A stretch of 64,000 nt of DNA from Termitomyces sp. T153 (taxonomy: Eukaryota; Basidiomycota; Agaricomycetes; Agaricales; Lyophyllaceae): the NCBI GenBank assembly GCA_018296165.2, contig JACKQL020000109.1, positions 62,001 through 126,000 of the forward strand, in the 5' to 3' direction. A program made the position numbers and the translations under genes. Numbering within the stretch: position 1 is the stretch's first letter; every line of letters begins with the position of its first letter. A model generated the notes under the pieces. It saw only the letters and a list, made by a program, of their open reading frames with translations. It made no database searches and had not been told where the DNA came from. Positions 23,506 through 34,777 of this stretch are shown in pieces.

Positions 23506-24240
23506 GGTCCTCAATAGATCCATGTAAATGCAGTTGTTTGTGTACTTCTCAAGGTCTTGCTCCCCATTGTACAACCTTGTTGTGTGTTTTTCATACATGT
23601 AATCTTCACACAGCCCCTTTGTCTCCATGTTGTCCTTTACATCCAGCCCATTGAACAATATACCTGTGATCACTTTCCAAATACTGCCTACTCTAGCATG
23701 CCTGAAGCAGCAGTGCCACCCCTCCAAGCTGACAGGGCAGTCCAGCTTAGTCACAATCATTGCTGCTATTTGTGGGGTGGGTTTAAGACCATCAAGAAGG
23801 TACATTCCTTTGCTATCCTTTCCTACCATCACTGTTCTCCCATCAGAGTCAGTAAAGGTAGCTTTGCCCTGAGCAAACAGCACAACAAACCTAGCATAAT
23901 CAAATTTAATGATGGATATGATGAGATTTGTGGCTAAGTCAGGGGTATGTAAGGCATCCCTGAACACTAGTTCTGTGCTCCTGAACTCATTCTGTACCCT
24001 TTTTCTAACTGTGCCAGATCTGACAATGCAGAATACAGTGTCTTCAGCAGCTACCTGGTCCTGTCTCTGTGTTCCAAAAGGGGTGTAATCTGAGAATGAG
24101 TCCCAGTTCACAAAACAATGATCAGTTGCACTGGAGTCAGCAAATGTCAGTACAGCACCACTTGCTAATGTCAGGGTCATGATAGTGATGTTTTTAGCAA
24201 GAACTGCTGGTTCAAGTGTAGTCTTTATGATGGCTGCCAA
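23452..24240 (-). pseudogene. Copia protease and GAG-pre-integrase domain
   Basis: Open for 262 codons. The aspartic protease motif reads ADSSATDHCF where the family has DSGATDH, so the active-site aspartate remains but the glycine is serine. Then DALHTPDLATNLIIS and the pre-integrase HHCC part (GWHCCFRHARVGSIWKV, KGLCEDYMYEKH). Confidence 0.9.
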
Positions 24241-24990
24241 AGCATATGTCTTCTGTGCTTGGTTGGTAGTGGGGTTGTGTGCGTTGAGGACTATTTCCAG
24301 AGGCTTTTATGGTTGCTAACACTTATTTGCAGTTTTTGAAATTTGATGGGAACTGTCCTTCCCTTCCTCCACCTTGCCAGTAGCATTGCTTGATTGTGTG
24401 TCCAGTGCATCTGCAGTTCTGGTCTGTACATACTAGTTTATCCCTCTAAGGTTTTGTGTCAGCTCTCAGGGCTGTGGCTGATGGAATATTTGCCTTATGC
24501 ATCTTCAGCCTTTTCCAATGGACTAGTAGGCCTGATACTAGGTCTACAGATGTTTTGGTTGAGTACATACTAGCAACTATGGTGTTCCACAATTCAGGTA
24601 ACAACATCATTCCATGGCATTTGCCCATTTCATGTGTAGGTCAAAAAGATGTGTCAGGAAGTCAGCACCATCTGTGAATCTTGTAGATCAAAGAGCATTC
24701 TTGGCCCCCATGGCTACTAACTTGGACACCTCCCCATAAGCTTTGGTCAGTAAATCCTAAGCCTAGGCTGCTGACCCATCCATTTTTTTTTATTCCTAGG
24801 CCCACTAGGTTTTTACAATCGTATATGATAACCATTGATCAGGCATTTTGCAGATCCCATTCTTTCACTGAAGGGGTAAGAGAAGACCATTGCATGGGTT
24901 TGTGGTCTTTGGTTGACTCCAATTTTGTGTTGGGATGTATGTGTGTGTGGTAATTTTTGGCTTCAGGATTACTCCATCAAAATAACTCTT
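24241..24990 (-). pseudogene. Copia gag with zinc knuckle
   Basis: Minus strand: LLTKAYGEVSKLVAMGAK, FLTHLFDLHMKWANAME, PELWNTIVASMYSTKTS and LLVHWKRLKMHKA, then a knuckle in CTDQNCRCTGHTIKQC (about 24375-24425). Broken by several stops. The gag start continues beyond the LINE at about 31451-31640. Confidence 0.8.
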
Positions 24991-25296
24991 TGCTCTGCAT
25001 GCAAAAAACCACCTTGATCCAACTCTACCATCTGACTGTAATTTTCCCATGGTCAAAAAGTGGGGAGGACAGATACCACAGCATGAATGTACAGTGCAGG
25101 CACAATAAAACAACCAAAAGGGGGAACGGACCCCCCAGACAGACATTCAAAAGCAGACCTAAGTACGTCCCCAATGAGACAGGCCCATGGCAAAAGAAAG
25201 CAGCGGGACATAGATGTCTTTGGCCAACAGAGGGAGCAGGAACCCAGGACACCAACAAGACCGAGAACATGACAGGAGATACAAGCCAAAGAACAA

Positions 25297-26895
25297 ATGG
25301 ATTTCGACACAAATACGGAAACACAGACGACAGCAGAAGCCGAAGCAATAGTGGTTAGCCAATTGGAAAACCTCTGCAGAGAACTGAAAAGATTCTCTGA
25401 CCACCACAGATGGAGCCAATGCACGAAAGAGGCCGCATACACAGTGGCAAAAAAGTTCATGCCCAAGCTCATTGCAGCAGGTGAGAGAAGGCATGCTGAT
25501 AGCAATGCTGATTCCTCGCGTGCACTACAGGAAACTGCAGAGTTACGTGCGACTGTCAAGGATCTAGCCAAAGCAGTAAACACCTTGATAGCACGCCAAG
25601 AAGCAACACCTACACAGAATGGGGAAACCCAGAGACCATTCCTAGAGGCACAAGGGGGGAGAATGGTATTTGCAATGGGACTGACATACAGACCGTCAGT
25701 GAGAGCCAACCCACTCCAAGCCAGACCCACACCACAAAGCCATAGCCCCAACCCCCACTCTCCCAAAGACCAATACCACCCAGCATGCCTCATTGTCATC
25801 CCCTGCGGAGAAAAGTTCGACACCACACAGTTAAACCTGCGCAGAACAGTAAACTTGATAAACGACTGCCTAGCCTGCTCAGAAGACACAAAGCACTTGT
25901 GCGTGACCTCTGCACACTACAACTACAACCAAAACCTAGTCATAATGCTACACAAAGACCAGAAGGGCGAAGAACTGTGGCGCCACATGGAGGAGTTCAT
26001 CAACATCTTTGGGGTGCCAGCCCACACCATTGAGATGATTACAGATGATAGATGACACAAAGTCAGAATAAACGGCATCTGGATGGGGAGAGACAGGGAA
26101 GGCAAACCGAATACCCCTGAAGACCTCTTGGAAGAAATTGAAAGGTTCAACCCAGTAATGTCAAAAGTGAAGCTGCTAAGCAAACCCAGGTGGATGAGAG
26201 CTGAAGCAGATCTGAGAGGAAAGGACTACTCCTCAGTAGTACTGGAGTTTGCAAAGGAAGAAGATGCAAAGACTATGTTAGCAGTTAAGTACGTGGCAAT
26301 GTACACTAAATTCTGCAAAGTCGTACATCATGCGGACAAACCACCAGTGCTGCAATGCAGCAAATGCTGGGCTCTTGGACACCACGTGGCAAGATGCAGG
26401 AACACTATCCGATGCAGAATATGCGCAAGAGGACACAGCAAAGAAGAGCACCGGCAGAATGAAACACAACACAGGACAGACGGAAGAGAGGAAGAGGATG
26501 GAGATATAAAATGCGTGAACTGTGGGGGTGACCACCCAGCAACCGACAGGGCATGCCCAGAAAGGAAGCGACACCAGATGATAGCAAGAAAGAAGGAAGG
26601 AGGCAATGTGGAAGGGGGGATAACGCTGAAAAAGAGGAAAGAATACAAGAAGAGACAGGCGGAGCAGGAGAGAAGGGGAGAGGAAGTTGCCGAAACCGAC
26701 AAGGAGAAGATGAAAAAAGACAATGAGAAGAACACTGACACCTGCAAAACCACAGAAAACAGCACAAGAAGACCCATGAACAAGCACATGTCCCTTGAGA
26801 ACCTACTGAACCAGAGAGACAGGGAGGACTGGAACGAAATGATGATGGAAGGGCAAGAAACCACAGAAATCTCTGGTAACGTCCCTACATTATGA
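25297..26895 (+). pseudogene. LINE ORF1, nucleic-acid-binding protein with one stop
   Basis: The ATG at 25297 follows an A-rich leader. The frame runs 533 codons with a single TGA at 26053-26055 (after MITDDR), most simply a decayed TGG. The N-terminal third is polar with heptad-like stretches (ELRATVKDLAKAVNTLIARQ). A middle domain starts PACLIVIPCGEKFD. Knuckles follow at about 26356-26550: CSKCWALGHHVARC, CRICARGHSKEEH and CVNCGGDHPATDRAC, a triplet usual in ORF1p of the I/Tad1 group. A basic, then acidic-mixed tail follows. ORF1p coats LINE RNA. The stop overlaps the ORF2 start. Confidence 0.9.
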
Positions 26896-29800
26896 AGACC
26901 AGACCAATCCAAATTGCACAACTAAACACAAACCGCAGTAACACAGTCTGTCATACAATGCTAAACACATTTGTAGAAAAGTTTGACATCATACTAGTAA
27001 TGGAACTGTGGTGGGGCAAAATAGGCAGTGGACAGTGGGGCCCAGCAGCACTGGGAGCGTGGACACCAATACTACCCACAGTGACAATAACAACAGATAA
27101 AAGGCCAAGAGTGATGGCATACACAAAAAGGAGGAGCAATTTCAACGTCACACTACGTTTGGACCTCGCAAAGGACCTGGACATACAAATTCTGGACATT
27201 ACACAAGGTAACTATTCCACAGTAACCATAGTTAACCTATACAGCCAACCCAAGAGCTTGGAACAAACAGCGCAGGACAACAACGCATTGACCAGACTCA
27301 GAACAATCAACCTGCCATCAGAACAACCAGTAATAATATCCGGAGACTGGAACCAACATCACCCTATGTGGAGCAAAAGGGATGTGGAACCAGCAGGTAA
27401 AACGAGAGACCTCATAGAATGGTTACAGGAAAATGACTTCACCTTAATGACTGAGAAAGGAAAATGCACTTACCATGAACATAGAAGGCGAGGAGCGACA
27501 TCAGTACTTGACCTCACATGGGCCAACACCCCAGCGCTGGCCCTCAAGGCAACAAAGGAGTGGGCAATAGACCCAAATTTGGCATGCGGATCAGACCACT
27601 TTGCACTAAAATGGGTAATGTACCACAAAGCAATAGAGGTACAGAACATCACAGGAAACAGGTTCAACTTCAAGGACACAAAGCCAGCTGCATGGCAAGA
27701 AGCATTTCAAGAAGAGATGAAGGCAAACACAGAAAGGTGGGAGTTGTTCCAAGACCTGAATACTAATAGAACACCGGAAGACCTAGACAAGGATGTAGAG
27801 CTTATCACAGAAGCAATGAAGAGAGTGACTGACAGAACAGCAAAAATTAGGAAACCATCAGAAAAGGCGCGTCCATGGTGGACAGAGGAACTAACAGAGG
27901 CAAACAATAAAAGAATGGCACTACAGAAGAACCAACAGGCATACATGGCCCACTGGGGAGAACCAAACAGGGAGATAGATAGAGAAATATGGAAAGTACA
28001 GGCGACTCTATAAACACAAGAAGAGGGAATGGATAGACAAAACACTCAAGGAAGCGACCCCGGAAAACATGTGGGGACTCCAAGGATGGTCAAAGGGAAT
28101 GAGGAACTACCCATTCCCAGCAATTAGGAGGCAAAACGCTGGCCTGGCAGTGGAACATGAAGACAAGTGTGATGCATTACACAAGGCATTATTCAAGCCG
28201 CCGCTGGAACTCAAAAACAACGAAGAACCTGACATGGAGCTCAAACAGGAAAAGGACTTTGCACACGTCAAGGTAACAAGGAAAGAAGTCAAGGAAGAAA
28301 TATATCACCACAGCACAAAGAAAGCACCAGGAGTCAGCCAACAACCATTCAACACGGTACGATGGGCATGGGAGGCGGAAGAAGATACGATCTTCACGCT
28401 CATGCATCACTGCATTGAAACAGGACACCACCCCAAGATCTGGCGCAGAGCAGTCGTAGTAGCACTGAGGAAACCAAAGAAACCAGATTATTCAGAACTG
28501 AGGGCATATAGGCTCATTCAGCTCTTGAAATGTCTCGGTAAGGTCCTGGAAGGGATAGTTACAAGAAGAATAAGCCACCTGGTGGGAAGGAAAGACCTCA
28601 TACCTCCCACACAGTTTGGAGGATGCCCCAACAGCTCCACAAACGACGCATTACTGACACTGGTGGGAGACATACAAGCAGCACAAAACCATGGTAAAGT
28701 AACATCAATACTGACATTTGACATATCAGGCTTCTTTGACAATGTGAATCATGCAAGACTACTATGCAAGCTGAGATGGAAAGGCATACCACTACCACTG
28801 GTGAAATGGGTAGCCTCATTTCTCAAAGACAGACAAGCAGCAGTATGTCTGGATGGAATCAGGAGCGACATGAAGGCAGTAAAAAATGGTATACTGCAAG
28901 GATCCCCAGTATCACCAATCCTGTCAATAATCTATGACAGTGAAATACTAGAACTGATGGAAGAAAGGCAAGCACAACGAGCCGGCAAAGGGGCAACCCA
29001 CCAAGAAGAAAAGACCCAACAGATGTGACGCTACATATGTACATCAACAATGGCACAGTCAAGGTCTCATTGAGCTCACTGGATATCAACGTCCAAATAC
29101 TCAAAAGGGAGTTTACATTCATAAACGAATGGCTAACTAGGGTAGGGCTATCGACAGCACCGGAGAAGACGGAGTTGATGCACTACTCATGGAGACAAGA
29201 CTGGGGGCAGTCGCCAACAATAGACTTGCCCATGCCAGATGGAACTACAACAGCGATCAAGGCAGCAGAGTCAATAAGAATCCTGGGGTTTACATCTAGA
29301 CAGTAAACTCACTTTCAACCAACATGTTCAGAAAATCACACAGAAAGCGAAGAACGCGGTAGCTGGAGCATGGATCCTGGCAAACACAATCCGAGGGCTG
29401 GGACAAATCCAGCTCAGGACACTGTACAGAGCATGCATTATACTCATCATGACATATGCATGCCCAGTCTGGTGGACTGGTAAGAAGACGCACATGGAAA
29501 AACTGACAAAAGTACAAAACGAGGCACTTAGACACATGACAGGCGCGTTTTGAACAACACCAATTAAAGCCTTAGAAGTGGATATGGCAGTTCTGCCAAT
29601 TGAACTAACGATGGAACTGACAGTTGAAGGATATGCTAATAGATTACACAAGCTAAAGAGCACCAACCCAGTCATAGAGAGGCTGCAGGAAGACTGGAGA
29701 GGAGGAAAGGAGGGGATAAACCCCCCACCATTACTGACCTGAAGAAAGACTTGAAATAAGAAGCTGACAAAACTCACACAGATCAAAAAAATAGAGAAGA

Positions 29801-31029
29801 TGACATACAAACCTGGAAAGGGAGAAAATATTGACCCATTCATATCACCTCCATGGCGCAAAACTGCAAGGGACCATAGAAACCGGCTAACAGTAATGGG
29901 CGCTCCCAAGAAGTGCAAAAAGGCCAAAGAAGCACAAAGACACAATGAGAGGCTAGAAACAATGGAATTAGATGACACACACTTAATCATCTACTTGGAT
30001 GGTTCAATGAGGGAAGATGACATGGGAGGAAACACCAAAATTGTCGGATGGGGCATAGTGGGCTACCACAAAGGCCATGAAGTATTCTTGGACAGGGGAG
30101 GACTAGGAAGCAATGCCAAGGTGTATGACGCGGAACTAGTGGGGATAGCACAAGCAACAAAAGCAGCCACCAATTACACGAAGAGGAAATGACAGGTAAG
30201 ACATGTACAGATATTTGCTAACAACATGGCTGCAGTCACATTGGCATACAGACCCAAACCGATGCCAGGACAGCTATAGATGGTCAAGATCACACACCAG
30301 GTCAACACCTTCCTGGGAGAGCATGAGGATAGGTCAATAGAAATTGAATGGTGCCTGGAACACGAGAAGGTGAAGGGGAACAAACGTGCAGATGAAGAGG
30401 CCAAAAAAGGGGCAGAATTATGGGCTCAAGACCACACCACACTAACGAATGCAAAGAGGAAATCAAGAGAAAAAGCACTCGAGAAGTGGAGGAGCGAATG
30501 GAAGAAGACACCACCGACAGGGGGTTTTGCCATAGCCAACAGACTGTGCCCAAGGTGGAAACCGAGGGAGCACGTGGTAAACACTACAAGAGAAGTATTC
30601 GGAAGACTGATGCAGTGCCACACAAAGCATGCCTTCATAGGGGAATACTATGCAAAGTTTGTACCCAGGGAAGGAATGAGCTGCCCCTGTGGAGAACGAT
30701 TCCAAACACGAGAACATATATTCCAGACATGCCCAAAATACGAAGCATACAGGTACATACTCCATGAGGCTAATGAACAACTAGACCTAGGAATACTACT
30801 GGGCACAAAGGATGGACTGAAAGTGACCACAAAGTTCCTGGAGAAATCCAGAGCCTTCACGAAGACAGGCATGAAACAACAACAGATCAAGAAACCAACG
30901 GAGCATGACGACAAGAACAATGAAGAAGAAGAGGCATGGTGGAGGAGGATGGAGAGAGAGAGGGAGACCACGGATGGTCTGGTGGAGGAGGAAGAGGAGG
31001 AGAGGTACAGGGACATGGATGAGGAATGA
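26892..31029 (+). pseudogene. LINE ORF2: endonuclease, reverse transcriptase, RNase H
   Basis: Starts at ATG 26892 inside ATGA, overlapping the ORF1 stop. Endonuclease at about 26910-27620 (ILVMELWW, ISGDWNQHHPMW, SVLDLTWAN, GSDHFALKW: catalytic residues present). A frameshift near 27990 leads to RT (28069-29028: LRKPKKPDYSELRAYRLIQL, LTFDISGFFDNVNH, GILQGSPVSPILS). Another near 29015 leads to the active site, which reads YINN (29040-29051) for YIDD. A third near 29300. RNase H at 29985-30400 (IIYLDGSM, VYDAELVG, FANN for FADN at 30217-30225, GNKRADEEAK). CCHC at about 30680-30740 (CPCGERFQTREHIFQTCPKY). Stops near 29551, 29741, 30190 and 30277. The acidic end (WWRRMERERE, EEEEERYRDMDEE) is unusual. 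Nonfunctional. Confidence 0.92.
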
Positions 31030-31422
31030 AGAGGAGACGAGGAAGAATAAGGAGGGAAGAAAAGACGCAACAAACTCAGAAAGAAACATACGGCAGCAAG
31101 GCGAGGAACCACACACCACAGGAGGAAGATATGACCCACGTTTGCAAAGACTAAAGAGGATCACGGAATACGAAAAGAACCCACCCAACCAAGAACCCCG
31201 ACTCCACAACAACCCACCCAGACCCTTCCACTCTTTTGTGACGTGACCATGCCATACGCACACGCCAAGTAAAACTCTGTGAGGAAAGTTCTAATGTCAA
31301 ACACTAAAGTACATGCACACTACTGAAAGTTCACCATTCCACACAATAAGTGTAGAGTACAACCATACTTTACCCCCACCTCTCAGCCCTGAATTGTGGC
31401 TTGCCGGCAGCATAAATAGAAT

Positions 31423-31437
31423 TCATTCATTCATTCA
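31423..31437 (+). repeat. LINE 3' tail, (ATTC)n
   Basis: AATTCATTCATTCATTC immediately before the target duplication. Simple-repeat tails in place of poly(A) occur in several LINE clades. Confidence 0.75.
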
Positions 31438-31450
31438 TGCTCTGCATGCA

Positions 31451-31719
31451 TGGGCTGAAATCAGTACCTTCCAGTTTTTGAAGTGGACAAAGTTGGTCCC
31501 ATTGAACTGCTGTTCCTCAGGGAATATGGGTGGTCCACTGGTGTGCATGTTCAACATCTTTGATTGGACAGTAAAAAAAAATTGAGCTGTATGGCAGGTG
31601 CATGTTGCAAGAGTTTTGCACAGGAAAGATATGCTAATGGGGCCTATAACCTGTAGAGCAAAATGAGTTGTAAGACCTCAGTGTTGCAACATTAAGTTAG
31701 ACAGCTGTATTAATATACC
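31451..31719 (-). pseudogene. Copia leader and gag start
   Basis: Continuation of the copia element beyond the LINE. No clear start codon. At 31645-31707 a shortened LTR copy (TGTAGAGCAAAATGAG, then AACATTAAGTTAGACAGCTG) abuts GGTTATAGGCCCC on the minus strand, which could be a tRNA primer-binding site. This is a tentative reading. Confidence 0.45.
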
Positions 31720-32012
31720 TGTAGAGCAAAACAAGTCATAAGACTACAAAAATCTGTAAGTACCAAATAAGTGAACTATCAATACATGTTACATACCCTC
31801 ACTGTCACAATGTTGAATTAGACAGTTGAGGGAAAAAGTTTTTGTGTATCTAAGCATTTGTATCCTCAAACATAAGATTTCCAAACAAAGTCTGATAAAT
31901 ATGGAGTAAGAAATAATGGTATAACATATGCTAAGTATGTAAAAGGAAAGTGATATGAAAATAGAAAAGAAAAATGAACCAGTAACAGGCAGAGCAGAGT
32001 CATACCTCAACA
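31720..32012 (-). mobile_element. Copia 5' LTR
   Basis: 293 bp, aligned with 19650-19937. Ends ACCTCAACA at 32012. Confidence 0.7.
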
Positions 32013-32829
32013 GGGGTAAGTGCTCTCCACCTATAAACAGAGAAGGCATTGCAGATGATGCCTGTAATCCCCACACCATGTGCTTAGCTACTTGGACAGC
32101 TAAATGTTGCTGAGTTGAAGTCTTAGGGACTTCAACCTGGTTCTGCCAGGATACCAACACTCTCCTGTGGAGGATATTGTTGGGATGTGCTTTACCATCT
32201 GTATCTGAGATGTCTCCAACATCCTTTAGATTGTTCTGATGAATGCTGATGGGCCTGCTGTGTGCAAGCTCAGCATAGCTCCAGCTTGCAATTGCACAGG
32301 TCTGCAGGCCCTGTAAGGAGCATCTTTCTCATTTCTCAGTGGTGTAATCACCATTGAAGAGTCAAGATGACCTCCTACAGCCTTTGGAAAGGATCTTGTA
32401 CCTTCTCCTCACAGTGCAGTAGACACATACAAGGGGGTTCTCCCCTTCCTTGCTGCCAATACTACACTCTCCAGTTCTACTGTTGGGTACATTTGAGTAG
32501 AGGGCACTCAAGTGGCCTCTATAGTGAGGCTCATCAGACCATCCAAGGGTGATCAAACAGGAGTGGCTGCTGGCAGCCTTCCTGGCATCACTCCACTCTC
32601 TCTCCCCATGCCATGGTGTGATGTGGCAAGATCTGATAGTTCATGTGGAGCATTTTGCAATGCTCCATTGAACTCTGGTTTGGACCTAGGCCCAAACACC
32701 TGACCTTCCATAGTCACTACCATGCCTATTGAGGAAGATTAACATTAAAATTTCAATGTTCTGATCATAACTAGTGGCAGTGAACTTCTTTTCAGAAGTT
32801 TGGCTTCTTGCTTTGCAAACAAGTAACTG
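32013..32829. other. Unassigned repeat-like sequence
   Basis: No frame over 65 codons on either strand and no motif I recognise. CpG-poor like the transposons around it. A minus-strand decayed gag is possible but not supported. Confidence 0.3.
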
Positions 32830-34219
32830 CTTATTTGACTTAAAAAAATGTAACATTTCCATTACAGTTTGCACAGCTTATGGTTTACACCTCATAAGTC
32901 AAAACCAGTCAATTGATCTTGTCTATGAAGTATGAAGTAAGGTGCTGCCTCATGTAATCATAGTACAAGTATTTAAAGGTAGCATCATGTGACACTACCA
33001 AACAATAATAATAAGTAAATTAATATCATACAGTATGCACTAGAGAGGTAACAGATGCTCCTTTACACTATCCCACTCCTTTGCAACCCTCTCCCACAAT
33101 TCATGCACACTATGAGGTGTTTCATACTGCCTAAGCTGCTTCTTGAGGTACTTCCAGAAGTGTTCAATAGGGTTAAGATCAGGGAATTGGGCTGGCCACC
33201 AGAGGACATCAAAGTTGTTGTCTTTAAATCACTTGTTAGTCCTCTTGAAGTTGTATTTGAGGTCATTGTCCTATTGAAAGTAGCAGGCACCCTCCTCCAT
33301 CTCCAACTTTTCAAAGCTCTTCTTTGCTCTGTCATCCAAAATTTCACAGTACTGCTCTGCATTCATGATCTCCACCACCTCTACCAGCTTTCCTACCCCA
33401 TTCCAACCCATACAGCCCCATACCATGAGATTATTCCCTCCTCCATGTTTCACAGTAGGTGGAGTGGTTCAGTTTGAAATGCCTTCTCCTTGTAGCTTCC
33501 ACACATACTGCTTTACATCTGACCCAATCTTGTCAATCTTTGTCTCATCTGTCCACAACACTCTTTTCCAGTCCTCCACAGTCCAGTTCTGATGCTATTC
33601 AGCCCATTCAAGTCATAATTGCCAATGTCTAGCTGTGAGCATAGGAACTTTCCTCTTTGTAGCAGACCAATACCCCTCCTCCTTCAGCACATTCTGGACA
33701 GTCTGAGGAGAGACAGGGTTGGAAATGATGTTATTGATAAAATTGGTGGCCTGAACAGCTGTATCAAGTCTTCTAGTTTTAGCCTCAATCTGATGCAGAG
33801 AATACCCTTGAGCAAGGAGAGAAGCAACAGTAGAGCATTGTGCAGGAGAAGTAGCTTTCATGATGGTGGTTGAAGGTCAAGATGTGGTTCAACCAACTTG
33901 AACCACTTCCAAATATAGCCAAACATGGACATGTGACTCTGTTGATATTCCCACATGCAACTCACTCTTTATTTCTGACTAAAATAGGGATAAACCTGCA
34001 AAATTAGAGATGCTCAAAAAACTGTCCCAATGAGTGACTATTTTGAAATGGCCATTACTCCATCAGTTTTGATTTGAATTACATAAACTAAAATGCAATT
34101 TGTAGCTATGATGCCATAGTATTTTACATGATTTAACCAGAATTATAAATACTTCCAATCCTTCATGCCAATGTCATCTTTCAAAAAGTATAAAACATTG
34201 GGACATTTTTTGAGCCACT
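32830..34219 (-). mobile_element. Tc1/mariner element, broken
   Basis: The right end on the minus strand reads TA|CAGTGGCTCAAAAAATGTCCC, a typical Tc1 terminal repeat next to TA. The left end near 32830-32860 has a diverged counterpart (TTGACTTAAAAAAATGTAACA). The transposase lies between. The left border is approximate. Confidence 0.65.
33050..33861 (-). pseudogene. Tc1-like DDE transposase
   Basis: Minus strand. N-terminal helix-turn-helix (SPAQCSTVASLLAQGYSLHQ) and a deletion of some residues before AVQATNFINNIIS. Catalytic segments read VLWTDETKIDKIGSDVK (first D), ACYFQ-stop-DNDLKYN (second D; family motif QQDNDPKH), and WPAQFPDLNPIEHFWKYLKK (the E of the DD34E type). At least two stops and two frameshifts. 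Confidence 0.9.
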
Positions 34220-34454
34220 GTACATCCTTGCAACCAAGTGCTTCCAAACCACCTGAGAACCCCCCACCCACCCCATGGTCCACCAGGGCAGCCAAATGTG
34301 CCAATAATTGCACACCAAGCCCCAATGCCCACCCCTCACCACCTGCAAGCCCATCTCATCCAATAAGATTATTATTCTACACTACACTACACCCTCTAAT
34401 AATGGCACTCAGCTCTAGGTCTGCCTGGCTATATATGTAACTAGTTTAGGTGTG
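34220..34454 (+). repeat. LINE 3'-end fragment
   Basis: Shares the CTAATAATGGCACTCAGCT block (34388) with the 3' end at 19340. The preceding sequence is C-rich with PPENPPPTPW-like coding but no start. Probably a 5'-truncated LINE copy. Confidence 0.5.
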
Positions 34455-34772
34455 GATCATGGCCCAGCTGCTTGTCCAACACACCCACACACACAGGCAT
34501 CTGTTGAAGGCACACCACTCACACTATCCACTCATTGTGCCATCTCAGAGTCTACTAGAGGAGCATAGCCATAACAGCACTTGGAAACACTGGCCCACTC
34601 ATTCCCTGCATATGCAGGGGGGTGTGGAATCCCATAGTGCTTGTATCTTCCCATACTTCCAATGTACTGTGCAACATAGATGCCATGCATCTCATGCACA
34701 AATGAACTGATTTTTTTTAAAAAAAAGGAAGGAACAGATACTAGCACTTCTAAGTCTGTCAATACTGCCACC
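34455..34772 (+). repeat. Tail repeat, copy 2
   Basis: Aligns with 19391-19649 up to an A/T run at 34710-34730. The last 40 bp before element A2 are probably the target of A2. Confidence 0.5.
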
Positions 34773-34777
34773 ACTAG

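Larger units (their letters stand above)
25004..31437 (+). mobile_element. Full-length Tad1-like LINE
   Basis: 6434 bp flanked by the perfect 13-bp target duplication TGCTCTGCATGCA (24991-25003 and 31438-31450), which proves insertion of a complete unit into the copia gag region. The order is a 5' UTR of about 290 bp, ORF1 (gag-like, CCHC knuckles), ORF2 (APE-type endonuclease, RT, RNase H, CCHC), a 3' UTR and a short 3' tail (ATTC)4. The presence of RNase H and the ORF1 knuckles fit the Tad1 clade known from fungi. Confidence 0.95.
19650..32012 (-). mobile_element. Ty1/copia element split by LTR C and by a full LINE
   Basis: Minus-strand element with LTRs at 19650-19937 (3') and 31720-32012 (5'), a polypurine tract at 19938-19950 and gag-pol between. 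Without the LINE (25004-31437) and LTR C (21134-22098) it is about 5 kb, normal for copia. No matching target duplication is seen: taaat lies left and ggggt right. A partial second LTR copy (31645-31707) sits inside the 5' LTR border, so one end may be rearranged. Confidence 0.75.

Noticed and set aside
25053..25889. 278-codon minus-strand ORF across LINE ORF1
   Set aside because: Opposite to an ORF1 with clear zinc knuckles and a LINE frame. It is open only because the sense strand is A-rich and stop-poor in that phase.
26278..26921. Overlapping minus-strand ORFs of 120-197 codons
   Set aside because: Shadows of LINE ORF1. The cysteine/serine/leucine-rich products arise from complementing Lys/Glu codons.
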